Below, one piece after another: positions 21,804-32,273 of a DNA stretch of 64,000 nucleotides (position 1 is the first letter of the stretch; every line of letters starts with the position of its first letter). Under the pieces are notes generated by a model that saw only the letters and a program-made list of their open reading frames with translations, made no database searches and was not told the origin of the DNA. The stretch comes from Oscarella lobularis (Eukaryota; Porifera; Homoscleromorpha; Homosclerophorida; Oscarellidae): contig NC_089175.1 in assembly GCF_947507565.1 (NCBI RefSeq), forward strand, positions 2,221,733-2,285,732. Reading direction: 5' to 3'. A program made the translations under genes and the position numbers.

Positions 21804-22509
21804 CCCTAAGTGAGGGTGTACCCCTCTTTTGAATGACATGTTAAGCTTTCCCCCAGATGGCCCTTTATTTCCATGTAGCTATTCCTGGCTAGAGCTTCCC
21901 TCTAATTGGACCGCGCCCACGGACCGACTTACACACGCGGTTCTACGCCGGTTTCACGTCGAATATACTTAAAATCGGTTTTATTCGCTAGTCCATATAA
22001 CGCGTACGCTCTATCTCGTCGATTTTTCGATTTTTTGGGCGTGCACTACCGGCACATCCTGCGTGACCGTTTGACGCCGACCAGTCCGTTGTTATGCAAC
22101 AGTGTGCATAACCAAATATAATTCATATACAAGCCGGTCAAAATGAGATAAGCTGAATAGAACCGGTAGACAGAAATGCCGCTCTCCGGCGTCCGAGACC
22201 CCGCGAGACCCTTGTCCTCCCTAAGCGCTAATTGATATGAGTTCAGTGCCGCACCGACCCCCGGAAGGGCGGAAATGAGGTGGGCGTTTTTCATATAACA
22301 GAGGGCGTTTACTTAAGCGCGACCGAGTCGTTCGAGTGACTGATTCGAGTCGTCGAAGCCTCAGAAACCGCTGCTAGAATCGTTCCTCCGTCTTCTTTTC
22401 GTCGTCGAGGTAGACTGCAAACGAATTGGGAAAACAGTGCTCATCTAATATACCGTTGTGTATATACAGAAGGGACCCCTAGCTGTTTCCATTCCCGTCG
22501 CGCTTCCCC
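21804..22509. other. Intergenic stretch
   Basis: No supported gene. Contains the 3' flank of nicastrin and the promoter and 5' UTR of the next gene. A minus-strand open frame at 22046-22294 has no family signal. Confidence 0.4.
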
Positions 22510-23772
22510 ATGCCGGACTCGAACGCAACCCCGCATTTTCACTGCGGCGACGCCGTCGTCGATTGGCGATTCCCCTCGTGGAACGAAACGACGCTCGCCG
22601 ACGCGTGGGAATACCAAGCGTACGTCGCCGGCTCGCTCTTCGCGCTCATCGCTCTCGTCGCCGCGATATTTCTCTTCCAACGCAAGTCGGCCGCGGCGCC
22701 GACGCGCTCGACGTCGAACCTGCGAAACGACGTCGCGGCGAGCGCGCGACGCTTCGCCTATTCGCTACAGATCTTGTTGATCTTTCTCGGCACTACGCGC
22801 GTCGTCGTCCTCTGCGCGGATCCCTATAAGAAATTCAATCGTCTCCCGCCGCTTCTGTATCACCTCCTCTTCAGTTCCACCGATCCCGCTCTATTAACGG
22901 CTCTCAGTCTTCTCGGCATCGTTCTGACTCAGCAGGTCATCGCGTCGCGTCGACTCGTCTGGTGGTTCCGCGGCTGTCTAAGTGGCAAAGTCATTATCTG
23001 CTTAACGTTTGTTCACTTCTTCATCAACACGACTGCCGAGATACTTTTTCACTATAAAGTCGCGCGAAAGTCCGTCTACATCGTATGTAATCTCTTCACC
23101 TCTGTCTGGGGCATGTTTTTGTGCTTCTTCTTTCCGGCGATGGGCGTGCGGACGTTCATGCTATTGGATCGTGCACGACAATTGGGCGCTGCGTCGAAAG
23201 CGAAATGTCGTCAGTGGACCGATTCGTATCGACTTCTCATTCTCGTCTGTCTGACTGCGTTTGCCGGCTTGTGCTACTGCACTCTTCACACGGTCACTCT
23301 AGTGCAGACGTTGCGCTGCGTCGCGCCGGGGGATCGACTTCTATTCGGCTTTTCGACGGTGACGCGAATAGCTGAGTTCGTCATGGCGGCCCTTTTGCTA
23401 GCCGCCACAATTCGAACGCGCGGTTTCGGACGATATTTCGTCTGTTGCAAGAGGCGACGACGCTCGCAGTCGACAGCGAGCGTCCTTTCGTGGGGTGGTC
23501 GCGCCGCCGCGCGAGTGACGGCGGGCGTCGTCGGGTCTCATATGCAGTTGGAAGCGAGGCGATTGTCGAATCAGTCCCAGTCCATGACTCCGCCGGAGAC
23601 GGATGTGACCACGGTGGCTTCCGATGTTGGTGGTCTACAGGAGATAAAGGAGACAAAAGAGACGGTTGTCGTTTTGAATTGCTTGCCGGAGCAAAATGGA
23701 CACGTAAAGAATCTTCCGGCTACTTCGGTCGACACGAAAGTGCGCGTGGAATCTGACATATTATTTGTGTAA
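22510..23772 (+). CDS. Seven-pass membrane protein, PRRT3/PRRT4-like
   Basis: A single-exon, 420-residue protein. The N-terminal ~35 residues are polar with N-glycosylation sites. Seven hydrophobic helices follow at roughly 37-57, 83-101, 125-148, 158-180, 188-214, 242-263 and 277-301. A basic cytoplasmic stretch comes next (CCKRRRRSQ, ~315) and a polar tail. The helix-2 end with CADPYKKFNRLP recalls the DPY motif after the second helix in proline-rich transmembrane proteins 3 and 4. No classical GPCR motif (DRY, NPxxY) is seen. Function unknown. The PRRT link is moderate; it could be another orphan seven-pass family. Confidence 0.7.
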   Translation: MPDSNATPHFHCGDAVVDWRFPSWNETTLADAWEYQAYVAGSLFALIALVAAIFLFQRKSAAAPTRSTSNLRNDVAASARRFAYSLQILLIFLGTTRVVVLCADPYKKFNRLPPLLYHLLFSSTDPALLTALSLLGIVLTQQVIASRRLVWWFRGCLSGKVIICLTFVHFFINTTAEILFHYKVARKSVYIVCNLFTSVWGMFLCFFFPAMGVRTFMLLDRARQLGAASKAKCRQWTDSYRLLILVCLTAFAGLCYCTLHTVTLVQTLRCVAPGDRLLFGFSTVTRIAEFVMAALLLAATIRTRGFGRYFVCCKRRRRSQSTASVLSWGGRAAARVTAGVVGSHMQLEARRLSNQSQSMTPPETDVTTVASDVGGLQEIKETKETVVVLNCLPEQNGHVKNLPATSVDTKVRVESDILFV

Positions 23773-23969
23773 ATACATAGTTATTTATACAATGCGACCC
23801 ACGTCGCGCGGTGCTCCTATTCTTCCTGAGAAGTGCATGTTTATTATTATTATTATCATAGTCACATGACACTTTTCTTTGTTTAATTTATTAAATCAGA
23901 GAGAGAGAGAGAGATGATCTTAAATCGGTCACGTGTCGCGGATTCCAAATTTTTTATTGGCTCGGAAGA

Positions 23970-26069
23970 ATGAGCGCAAACGAAGCCGAATGTCTAAGTC
24001 GAATGGGCTTGAACGATCACAAGGCGGGCATGCAAGGCCTCGACAAGGCTCGCATCAACAAAATCATTCTCGAAGCGTCGAAGGGCTCGAAATTCTACGA
24101 AAACGAGCTCAAAAAGGAGCGACAGGTCACGAAACGCATCGAGCGGCTCAAAGAGCAACTCGACGACGTGACGGCGAGCGAAATCGAACGTGCGACGACG
24201 AGAATCGACGCGATAATCGCCGAACTCGAATCGACTCGCGATCTCGCGCGAAAAATCGTTCACGTCGACATGGACGCGTTCTACGCCGCCGTGGAAATGA
24301 AGAACAATCCGTCTTTGAAAGATAAACCAATGGCAGTCGGGGGAATGTCGATGTTGGTGAGTGGGGCCCCTCTCGAGGGAACCAAAGTATTTTCCACTTT
24401 TAGTCGACATCGAATTACGTAGCGCGACGTTACGGCGTTCGCGCCGCAATGCCTGGATTCATTGCCAAACGTTTGTGCCCCGAGTTGGTATTAGTGAAGT
24501 TGAATTTTCCCGAATATCGACGAATTAGTCAACTAGTTCGCGGAGTCTTATCTCAATACGATCCGAATTACGACGCTATGAGTCTCGACGAAGCCTATCT
24601 GGATTTAACCGACTATTTAGAGAGAAGAAAAAAGAAACTCGATACCATAGAAAACACGGTTGCTAGGCAACAGGAAAACAAATTTTTAGACAGTAGCTTT
24701 AAAGATGATGAGGATATACTGGGTGACGACGACGTCGATGAGGAGGCGAAAGAGATCGAGTGTGAAGTCGAAGAGGTGTCGGAAACTTCCGCCTTGGACT
24801 CTGTGGACTCTGAGTCCTCTGCTCCTTTGCCCTCTTCCCTTCCGCTTCCGGGTTTTGGGGATTCTGTTGAAGATGTCGTCGCGGAAATTCGATTTCGGAT
24901 CAAAGAGGTCACGGGCGGGCTCACGGCGAGTGCTGGCATCGCGCCAAATCGGATGCTGGCGAAAGTGTGTTCGGATAGAAATAAACCCGATGGACAGTTT
25001 CATTTGGAATCGGGTAGAGAAACGGTGTTGCAGTTTGTTCACAATTTACCAATACGCAAAGTAAAAACAATAGAATGTATCTTATTAATCTATATTTTTT
25101 CTTAGGTTAGTGGTATTGGGAAAGTTACGGAGCGTTTATTGAATTCTCTGGGTATAGTCACGTGCTTTGATTTGTATGAGAAACGAGCGACGCTCTTCTG
25201 TCTCTTCTCACCGACGTCGTTTCATTTTTTTCTCTGCGTTGCTCTCGGCATTGGTTCGACGGACGTTGGAAGGTAAATACTCTCACTTATAGACGTTTAT
25301 TGATTTACTTTGCTTAGGGAGTACGACAGGAAGAGTATGAGCGTCGAGAGAACGTTTCAGGAGATCAATTCTCCGTTGGAACTTCACAAGAAGTGCAAAG
25401 AACTATGTGAAGCCCTAGCACAAGATCTCCAAAATCAAAATCTGAAAGTACCAGGGAAAATCGATAAAAATGATTAACTATTGGTGTTGAAGGGAAGAAC
25501 TGTGACCGTTAAACTGAAACTGGTGTCGTTTGAAGTTCGCCAGCGCGCGTCCACGTTGAATAGAGCCGTGAATGAAGCTGAGGATATTTGCACAGCGGCA
25601 AGTCAGGCTCTAGATGCGGAAATCAAGGCTAGACATCCTCAAACCCTTTCCCTACGACTCATGGGTAAGAAAACGGAAACTAAGGGGCTGTTTTGTAAAA
25701 GGGGCTTCAGGAATTCGAATGTCAAATTTTGAGCGATTGGATGAAAGCCAGACGACCGTGAGACGTTTATTTGAAAAGGCGGCAACGACGAGTAGTCTTA
25801 GTGAAAGCGAAACAAAGGTGAACGAGTTTTAATTATTATTTATCGTATTGATGTTCGCTTAGTTTGTGTGTCCGGTGTGCGGATTGGAACGAGAGTTTCG
25901 GTCATCGAATTTGACGCTTGTAAATGCTCATGTCGATAGTTGTCTTCGTCAAGGTAAGAGTGCAAGTTCTTCTGCTACGGGATCTCCGGCGAAGAAACGA
26001 AAAGTGTCAAATTGTAAACAGGAGAATGATGGATCACGCACCTTATTGTCATATTGGCACAAAAAGTAG
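23970..26069 (+). CDS. POLK: DNA polymerase kappa (Y-family translesion polymerase)
   Basis: A multi-exon gene from ATG 23970 to TAG after LLSYWHKK. It opens with the POLK-specific N-clasp ([19 protein letters not shown] and [12 protein letters not shown]). The palm motifs follow with catalytic acids: [14 protein letters not shown] and [14 protein letters not shown]. Then come the helix-hairpin motif region ([12 protein letters not shown]), little-finger sequence [19 protein letters not shown] and RLMG, and a C-terminal UBZ4 ubiquitin-binding finger ([10 protein letters not shown], with His and Cys of VDSCLRQ). Human POLK has two UBZ fingers; only one is seen here. An acidic insert lies in the palm. 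Role: bypass of bulky N2-guanine adducts. Confidence 0.92.
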
Positions 26070-26385
26070 AATAGTGAAGATAATCAACAGCTTTTACTTT
26101 CCTGACTGAAAGACAGAAAGAAGGCTACAACTCTACTCCTCTCACTCAGGATAATACCACTTCACCCACTCTTTAGCCAAAATTTGACAAGACAAAGGCT
26201 TGGAGTTTTTACACTGCAAGTGTCTCAGGCAAAATACCATAGTAGAGGACAAAACGTACATAGAACTTGAGAATCGTTACAAGGAACTAAGGCAGGAACA
26301 GCGTGATGCATAAACAGTAGGATAAACAGTAGGTGCCAATTCGTGTAAAGAGCTTGATTGAAGATTGCTACGGTTTAATTAATAC
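26070..26385. other. 3' flank of POLK
   Basis: No gene recognised. It could hold a remnant second exon of the decayed zinc-ribbon copy at 26386-26487, but I could not place one. Confidence 0.3.
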
Positions 26386-26487
26386 TTTGGGCAGTTGAAT
26401 CCCTTGCAGTCGTCACGCCCGAACCATCAGTTTTGGTTTGTTCTTCAGTATAAAGTGTTCTTGGCATGATTTGCACTCTGCAGGCAT
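26386..26487 (-). pseudogene. Decayed first exon of a zinc-ribbon mini-gene (copy F)
   Basis: Starts MPAECKSCQEHFILKNKPK, very close to intact copy B, but is 102 nt long instead of 98. A shift of frame in the middle loses the WFG-and-CP part. The closing Cys-Pro-Lys codons are still present in another frame. No matching second exon was found. Confidence 0.6.
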
Positions 26488-27033
26488 AATCACGACGTGG
26501 GGGCGTTTACGGTTGGAATCTGTTGCGCATGATCAAGTCAGGCATGCAAGAGCTGCATGCAAGGTGTAGGCCACATAGGACCCCTCCCCACACTTCCACA
26601 CACATGGCTGGCTGGCTATTGTTTGGTTGGCAAGACTACAGCATATTCAACAAGACAATGAAAAACATCAAAGTACACGTAAGCCAAATCAGACACTTGT
26701 CACGACGACATATAAGCAAGCGTACTGCTGGGGTCTTGGTCGATGGCTCCTCCGATCCCATCGTCGCTGTCACTGTGTTTGGCCATAGACTAGATAATGA
26801 TGGCCTTTTGTGAGCCATCATGTGATCCCCGAACACCCTCAGCACGGTATCTGTCACTCTAATTTTAGGAAAGCTGATGTGCATAATGTGCATCACACTG
26901 CCTAACCATGACATACATTATTTTCCACAAAATCCTACAATTAGCTAATTTGACCTGTCATGCGCACAGAGCTACCCCTCCCCAGCCCAACTTTTTCAGG
27001 TGATCGTGTCACGAGGCCCATTATCAGCTCGCA

Positions 27034-27081
27034 GTTGGGTTTGCGTGCTGCGAGCTTCGCTCGCAGCACGACAAACCCAAC
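27034..27081. repeat. Long hairpin, TTC loop
   Basis: 27034-27055 pairs with 27059-27081: a 22-bp stem with one unpaired base (27071), loop TTC. The core is CGTGCTGCGAGC / GCTCGCAGCACG. Confidence 0.9.
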
Positions 27082-27125
27082 GTGCTCCTTTACTGCGTTC
27101 CCTTGATAAATGTTACTAATAAGCT

Positions 27126-27171
27126 CACTGTTATATGCCCGTTATGTTTATCAGACATAGATATAACAGTG
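27126..27171. repeat. Inverted repeat CACTGTTATAT / ATATAACAGTG
   Basis: A perfect 11-bp stem (27126-27136 with 27161-27171) around a 24-nt loop. Confidence 0.85.
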
Positions 27172-27398
27172 CTGTTATGCTGAAAACTATTGAACACTAT
27201 CCGGGGTTGCTATCTACTATGACGTCACCTTTTTTGGCAGCACTGTGAAATATACGGGAGAGTATGACATCACAATGAATGTGATGTCATAAAGGCACCT
27301 TTGTGTGTGATTGGCCTAAGAGCGATTGTGACGTGAGCGTGACCGACAGACAGACAAACACTTTGAGATTTTGGCCGATCACGTTTGAGAGCCCCTCC

Positions 27399-27439
27399 CA
27401 CCAGGGCGCGCGCGGGCGAAGCCCGTGCGCGCCCTGGTG
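27399..27439. repeat. Long GC-rich hairpin, GAA loop
   Basis: 27399-27417 pairs with 27421-27439: 19 bp with a single G-T position and a three-base GAA loop. It lies just past the end of the second exon of zinc-ribbon copy A. Confidence 0.9.
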
Positions 27440-27459
27440 TTCGGGGAATAATGGTTTGG

Positions 27460-27845
27460 TCATTGAACTCCAGATCCACCGGTGCCGGATCCACCGGTGC
27501 CGGCTGTGTTTGGCCATAGATAATGGTTTGGCCATTGAACTCCAGATCCCGGATCTACCGGTGCCACCTCAGGCTTCTTTTCAGTGAATTTCTTGCGTTT
27601 GTCTGATGCGCATCTAAAACGTGCATACAGTACTAGTTAGTACAGAGTTACTCGTATCATGACCGTTGCCTGCAAAACTGACTCGATCTGGCCGTTACGT
27701 GTATATGGCGTCCTGACAGCTAACTAACACATCCCGATTCAATCGTGGCTTACTCTGGGCAAGTGTAGGAATACATCCCACCAAAGCAGCGATCGCTTTT
27801 ATCAACCGTGAAGTGCCAACCGCAAACGCCGCATCTAGAAGCCAT
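27460..27845 (-). CDS. Zinc-ribbon mini-protein, copy A (two exons)
   Basis: Exon 1 is 27754-27845 and exon 2 is 27460-27613, joined in phase 2 through GTAAGC...TTTTAG, giving 81 residues. The protein opens MASRCGVCGWHFTVDK and the intron splits the second cysteine pair (CPEC), so a CxxC ... CxxC zinc ribbon is completed only by splicing. After the ribbon comes a Lys-rich segment and a Gly/Thr/Ser-rich tail made of short repeats (GTGGSG twice), which come from a local DNA duplication. Trp of the family motif WFG is Cys here. Same orientation and layout as copies B-D. Function unknown; a small nucleic-acid or protein-binding ribbon is likely. Confidence 0.65.
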
Positions 27846-28180
27846 CGGAGTCGAGTCCAAGCTGGGTTGACACGTAACTTACATGTATGTCTATCTGATG
27901 ACAGCGTGACAACTGGCGCCGCCTCGCGTGATTTAGAACTATCTCGCGTGATTCACCTCCCGTGATTCGCCTGGCCTCCCATCAGAGACTATACCGCACT
28001 GCTGCCTCTACATACTCCTCCACTTCCTCCACATAGCCTCTGACCATAGATCGAGGGGGGGGGGACAAATGAATGAAAATTTAATTAGAGAACACTGCGT
28101 ACAAATAGCTTAGAGCGTTGCAAAGAACGAAGGCAATAGCGTGCAGCGGATACAGACGTGCGGGAATTGGCAGTTTCTAG

Positions 28181-28576
28181 TCAGTCATTGTCAGGAAGTT
28201 CAACAATTTTTGGACCATCCGTGTCCCTGGCAGTTTTCATAGTAGGTTTCATAGTCATAGTCAACACTTGATATAGAGGTTTGGCCTTATTTTTGGTTTC
28301 TAGTTCTTCTTTGACGCATCTGTGATAGGAAGCTCGTCATTATTACGGTTCCACCGAACGATCCACCTATGGCATTACAGGTGTTTGCTAGATTTTTAGT
28401 CGTTATGTAGCAGTTTAGGTTCACGGAAAAATAGAAATAGCGGAGGAAGCAACTGACTCGGAGCGGACAACGGTTTACTTTGGACAGTTGAATTCCTTGT
28501 AGTCACGTCCGAACCATCTGTTTGGTTTGTTCTTCAGTACAAAGTGTGCTTGGCATGTTTTGCACTCAGCAGACAT
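28181..28576 (-). CDS. Zinc-ribbon mini-protein, copy B (two exons)
   Basis: Exon 1 is 28479-28576 and exon 2 is 28181-28319, joined in phase 2 (GTAAAC donor, ATCACAG acceptor), giving 78 residues. It opens MSAECKTCQAHFVLKNK, then NRWFGRDYKEFNC; splicing completes CPKC. The tail is Lys/Thr/Met-rich and ends acidic (ELPDND). It is more diverged from copies A and C than they are from each other, but intron position and phase are identical. The decayed copy F at 26.4 kb is its nearest relative. Confidence 0.65.
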
Positions 28577-28763
28577 AACGGTCGCGGCGTCAGTTTGCAG
28601 GCTGAATCTGTTGTGCACATGCATGCGTAGGACATGCCTTCCCTGAACGCGCACCCCCACAGGAGATCTCCCGCTCCCACATAGCAAATGTTTGGTTGGC
28701 AAGACTACAACAAACGCGGCGACCGCACAAGACAGTCATAACAATGAGTCAGAGTCAGAGCTT

Positions 28764-28780
28764 GGGGGGGGGGGGGGGGG
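28764..28780 (+). repeat. Run of 17 G
   Basis: Uninterrupted G run just beyond the stop of zinc-ribbon copy C. Confidence 0.95.
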
Positions 28781-28791
28781 AGCCTTTCGCA

Positions 28792-29101
28792 TCAACTGAA
28801 TTCGTCGTTGTCAGCCGTCACTTTGATATTCTTTCCTTCGTACTGAATTTTCGCCACTTTCATTTCCTTCGTTTTGCTGAACTGATTGCGTTTGTTGTCC
28901 GCGCATCTAGAAGCGAGCGTGCATACTAAATGTGCGTGACGAGGTTCCAAGTATAGAGACAGTTCTCTTCGGATGGAAGCCACGACAGTGCTATTCATGC
29001 AATGCTTACTCTGGGCAGGTGTAGGAGTATTTCATTCCAAACCAACGATCGCCTTTATCAACCGAAAAATGCCGGCCGCAGACATTGCATTTTGAAGCCA
29101 T
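28792..29101 (-). CDS. Zinc-ribbon mini-protein, copy C (two exons)
   Basis: Exon 1 is 29010-29101 and exon 2 is 28792-28906, joined in phase 2, giving 68 residues. It opens MASKCNVCGRHFSVDK, then DRWFGMKYSYTC, with CPEC completed by splicing. A basic stretch (CADNKRNQFSKTKEMK) and a short acidic end follow. The cysteine spacing (C-x2-C, about 21 residues, C-x2-C) is like a zinc ribbon or treble-clef knuckle. It is the shortest member and perhaps closest to the family core. Confidence 0.65.
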
Positions 29102-29455
29102 CAGCAAATTGACCGGACTAAACAAGCGGGCTCTCCGTTCCAACCGTTCAAGCGTGACAGTGTGTGGGAGCAGGTATCGTGGGTCTTGGTGCCGCTCACG
29201 CGCGGCGGCGTCAGACTGTTCCACCGGCTCCTATAGATAACTTGAGGTCATGCGTTTGACCAGCTGACTTCACGTGATTCCTGACCTCAGGTTACCCCCA
29301 GCAAAGACGCAGCATTTGAAAATTATCACATGAGAGCTCAACAAAAAAGAAGCATGCATAACCTAAAACACGGTCCCCCTAGAGTTGCATCGACGAAAAC
29401 AACAATAAGAACAACAACAGCAAATTGTCCAACGTATCAAGCAAAAACCGTATCA

Positions 29456-29775
29456 TCAATCGAACGAAGGCTTCCTTTCTATGGCGCGTGCACTTGCATG
29501 CACAATTTGGCCGGCGGCCTTCACGACCTGGTGAAATTCGCCCTTAGGATAGTGAAGTTCTGCTCCATCTTCCGTTCGTTTGAGTTTGACCTTGCGTATA
29601 TCATGCCTGTCATTGCGCGCGGCTTCTGCACACCTATACAGAGAGACATTCATTCACCGTCGTGCTTTTTTGGCCCCGATTCTTACTCTTCACATGTGTA
29701 GGAATGATCAAAGAAGATGCCCTCCTTTTTCTTAACTCGAAAGTGTTTGCCACATCGTTTACACTGCGAGGACAT
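29456..29775 (-). CDS. Zinc-ribbon mini-protein, copy D (two exons)
   Basis: Exon 1 is 29687-29775 and exon 2 is 29456-29633, joined in phase 2 (GTAAGA donor, TATAG acceptor), giving 88 residues. It opens MSSQCKRCGKHFRVKKKEG, then FDHSYTC; splicing completes CEEC. It lacks the WFG motif. The tail is the longest of the family and basic to mixed, with no similarity to the other tails that I can see. So the ribbon and intron are conserved while the tails vary freely. Confidence 0.62.
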
Positions 29776-30393
29776 CGTTACACAACAAGTTTTGACTGGG
29801 GTGACCAGGTGCTCAATACACGCGTAGGAATGCTCCAAGTCTCGACGGTAGAATGATAAAGATCATGTGAATTCAAGGGAACTAACCCTCCCTCCTCCTC
29901 CCCCAATGTTCACACCTGCATAAAATTTAGGTCATGTGTGCGTTTTACGCACCCGCGCAAAACTACGCTGTTTACCCTTACCATACGGTCGAGTCGCTAA
30001 ACAAACTAGCCTCGTGTTATTGGATCGTGCACGACACATTCGAATTGTTTGGCCATTGAACTGAAGATCCACCAACTTCTTTCCACTTTCCCCGGCTTTT
30101 CTTCAAGTTATGGCGTCACTTTGTCTACTGTGTATATATCGAGAAGCGTGCGTACCGAATTAGGTAATTGCGTGCCGAGAGTCCACATTGACAAGGATCA
30201 GAGACACTTCTCTTTGGCGGATGGTGGACTAGCTAAAATTTAGGTCTATCGCTATAGCCACGGATCTTAGATCTAAGATCCGTGCTATAGCTAACAGATC
30301 GAGATCGAGTTGACCCGAGAACCGTACTGCATGGGTCGTACTGTACGTGCATGGCATGCTGACAGTGCTATGCAGGCCGCTATGCAGTGCTTA
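29776..30393. other. Spacer with a perfect palindrome
   Basis: No intact gene seen. 30040-30150 may be a decayed second exon of zinc-ribbon copy E, since it shares GTTCAATGGCCAAAC (minus strand) with exon 2 of copy A. Confidence 0.4.
30251..30291. repeat. Long palindrome centred on AGATCT
   Basis: 30259-30284 is a perfect 26-bp palindrome (CACGGATCTTAGA and its complement). The arms extend to 30251 and 30291 (GCTATAG / CTATAGC) with one extra base on the left. Confidence 0.95.
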
Positions 30394-30505
30394 CTCTGGG
30401 ACAGGGTAGTATTCCTTCCAAGTTCCAAGCCAACTCTTCTCAATTGTGAAGTGACGTCCGCAGCACGATCCGTACGTGTCCGCAGACGCTGCATTTAGAA
30501 GCCAT
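30394..30505 (-). pseudogene. Decayed first exon of a zinc-ribbon mini-gene (copy E)
   Basis: Starts MASKCSVCG like copies A and C, but is 112 nt instead of 92. A ~20-nt insertion shifts the frame before the HFTIEK block, which survives in another frame, and the second Cys is lost (YYPVPE). Its left neighbour DNA is where the 1.68-kb transposon sits. Confidence 0.65.
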
Positions 30506-30570
30506 CGGAGTGAACAAGTTGGCTCCCGTATCGTGGGCCGTTCTCGGCGTCTGCGCAAAACTACGCAGTA

Positions 30571-32250
30571 GAGTAGGACCTCGGCTTTCGGACATTCTGC
30601 GATTTCGGACGCTCGCACAGCAAATCTAGCGAACCGATTCTGGCTTCCTATGACGCATTTGAAAGCCCAATCCCTGCGAGGAAGATATGCCAGAGCGCGA
30701 ATCAATAGACCAAACCCTCATGATTTTATGAGAAGATTAGCGCGCGCAGGTCAAATCCTCCGCTTTCGGACAGCAGTATCGCTTTCGGACACGTATGCGT
30801 AGCTCATTCAATTTTTCATGTTTCGCTTAGAGTTTTTTTTCACAAAATCCTCTATCATAGAGCTTTCGAACGCAATAAAGCTTTAGCTAAATGGTCTAGT
30901 CTATCGCATGCTAAAAATCGACGAATATACCGACATCGCACCTCGGTGTTCGGACACCAGTTATTCCGTTTGCAAAGCCCAAATCCGTTTCTAAAAGGAC
31001 ATTCTGAATTTTCTGTAAGGTCTTTAAGTAGATTTTCAAAATCAGCTTGAAAAAGAGAAACTTTGCTAAGCAATTGGGCTGTTTAGCGCATGAAAATGAA
31101 TTTCTTGTGTTTGCATTGGTAGCCATAAAACTAAATATAGCAACGAGATTACCCAAACTGGTACAGAAGCAAGCGGTGCGAAGAAAAAGTCACCCTAAAA
31201 CTTCATATTATTGAAAAATTCTTTCACATACCAGTACAGGACGTTACGCAAAATGCAGTTTGTTCAAACTTTATCATAGCGTTTGTACTGTTTATGGTAT
31301 ATTGCCAAGAGCTCAGGCTACGTCAAGCTGACCATCTGCGTTTATTAATTTATCTATTGCGTTCTAAGAATTTCAGTTTGAGTGCTCTTATATAAAGATC
31401 GAATTTCAGATTCTTGGTATCACACTCTGGCTGTGATATCTTCATGAATCTCGATGCTGCTAAAAATGTACTTGCTCTACTTATGGAAGAGCACTCCAGA
31501 GACAGATACTGTAAAAAGGCGTACTTTTATGTAATGTTTCTGACGTTGCGATAAAAATCAGCACGACAAATGCATTTGGCGTAAAGTACTGTATGCGGCA
31601 GAATTTTTCATTAATACGAAGTTTTAGGGTGACCTTTTCTTCGCACCGCTTGCTTCTGTGCCAGTTTGGGTATTTTCGTTGCTATATTTAGTTTTATGGC
31701 TACTAAAGCAAACCCAAGAAATGCATTTTCATGCACTAAACAGCCCAATTGCTTAGCAAAGTTACTCTTTTTAAGCTGCTTTTAAAAATCGTTTCAAATA
31801 CCTTACAGAAAATTCAGAATGTCCTTTTAGAAACGGATTTGGGCTTTGCAAACGGAATAACTGGTGTCCGAACACCGAGGTGCGATGTCGGTATATTCGT
31901 CGATTTTTAGCATGCGATAGACTAGACCATTTGGCTAAAGCTTTACTGCGTTCGAAAGCTCTATGATAGAGGATTTTGTGAAAAAAAATTCTAGGCGAAA
32001 CATTAAAATTTGAATGAGCTACGCATACGTGTCCGAAAGCGATACTGCTGTCCGAAAGCGGAGGATTTGACCTGCGCGCGCTAATCTTCTCATAAAATCA
32101 TGAGGGTTTGGTCTATTGATTCGCGCTCTGGCATATCTTCCTCGCAGGGATTGGGCTTTCAAATGCGCCATAGGAAGCCAGAATCGGTTCGCTAGATTTG
32201 CTGTGCGAGCGTCCGAAATCGCAGAATGTCCGAAAGCCGAGGTCCTACTC
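30571..32250. mobile_element. 1.68-kb non-autonomous DNA transposon with ~0.65-kb terminal inverted repeats
   Basis: The left arm (30571-31222) and right arm (31610-32250) are inverted copies with only a few percent difference plus small indels. They flank about 390 bp of unique sequence with no coding capacity. The ends read GAGTAGGACCTCGG. The element is flanked by TA on both sides (30569-30570 and 32251-32252), the target-site duplication of Tc1/mariner-type elements. Each arm contains about five copies of a TTCGGACA motif near its outer half and middle, possible transposase-binding sites. The intact PEX19 locus keeps the empty version of this insertion site at 35133. Confidence 0.88.
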
Positions 32251-32273
32251 TAGGTGAGTGCGTGCGTAGATAA

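Noticed and set aside
22046-22294. Minus-strand 82-residue frame with hydrophobic stretch
   Set aside because: No splice or family support; in a promoter region.
26100-32250. CRISPR-like or prokaryotic island
   Set aside because: Repeats are inverted or dispersed, genes have spliceosomal introns, no cas-type genes.
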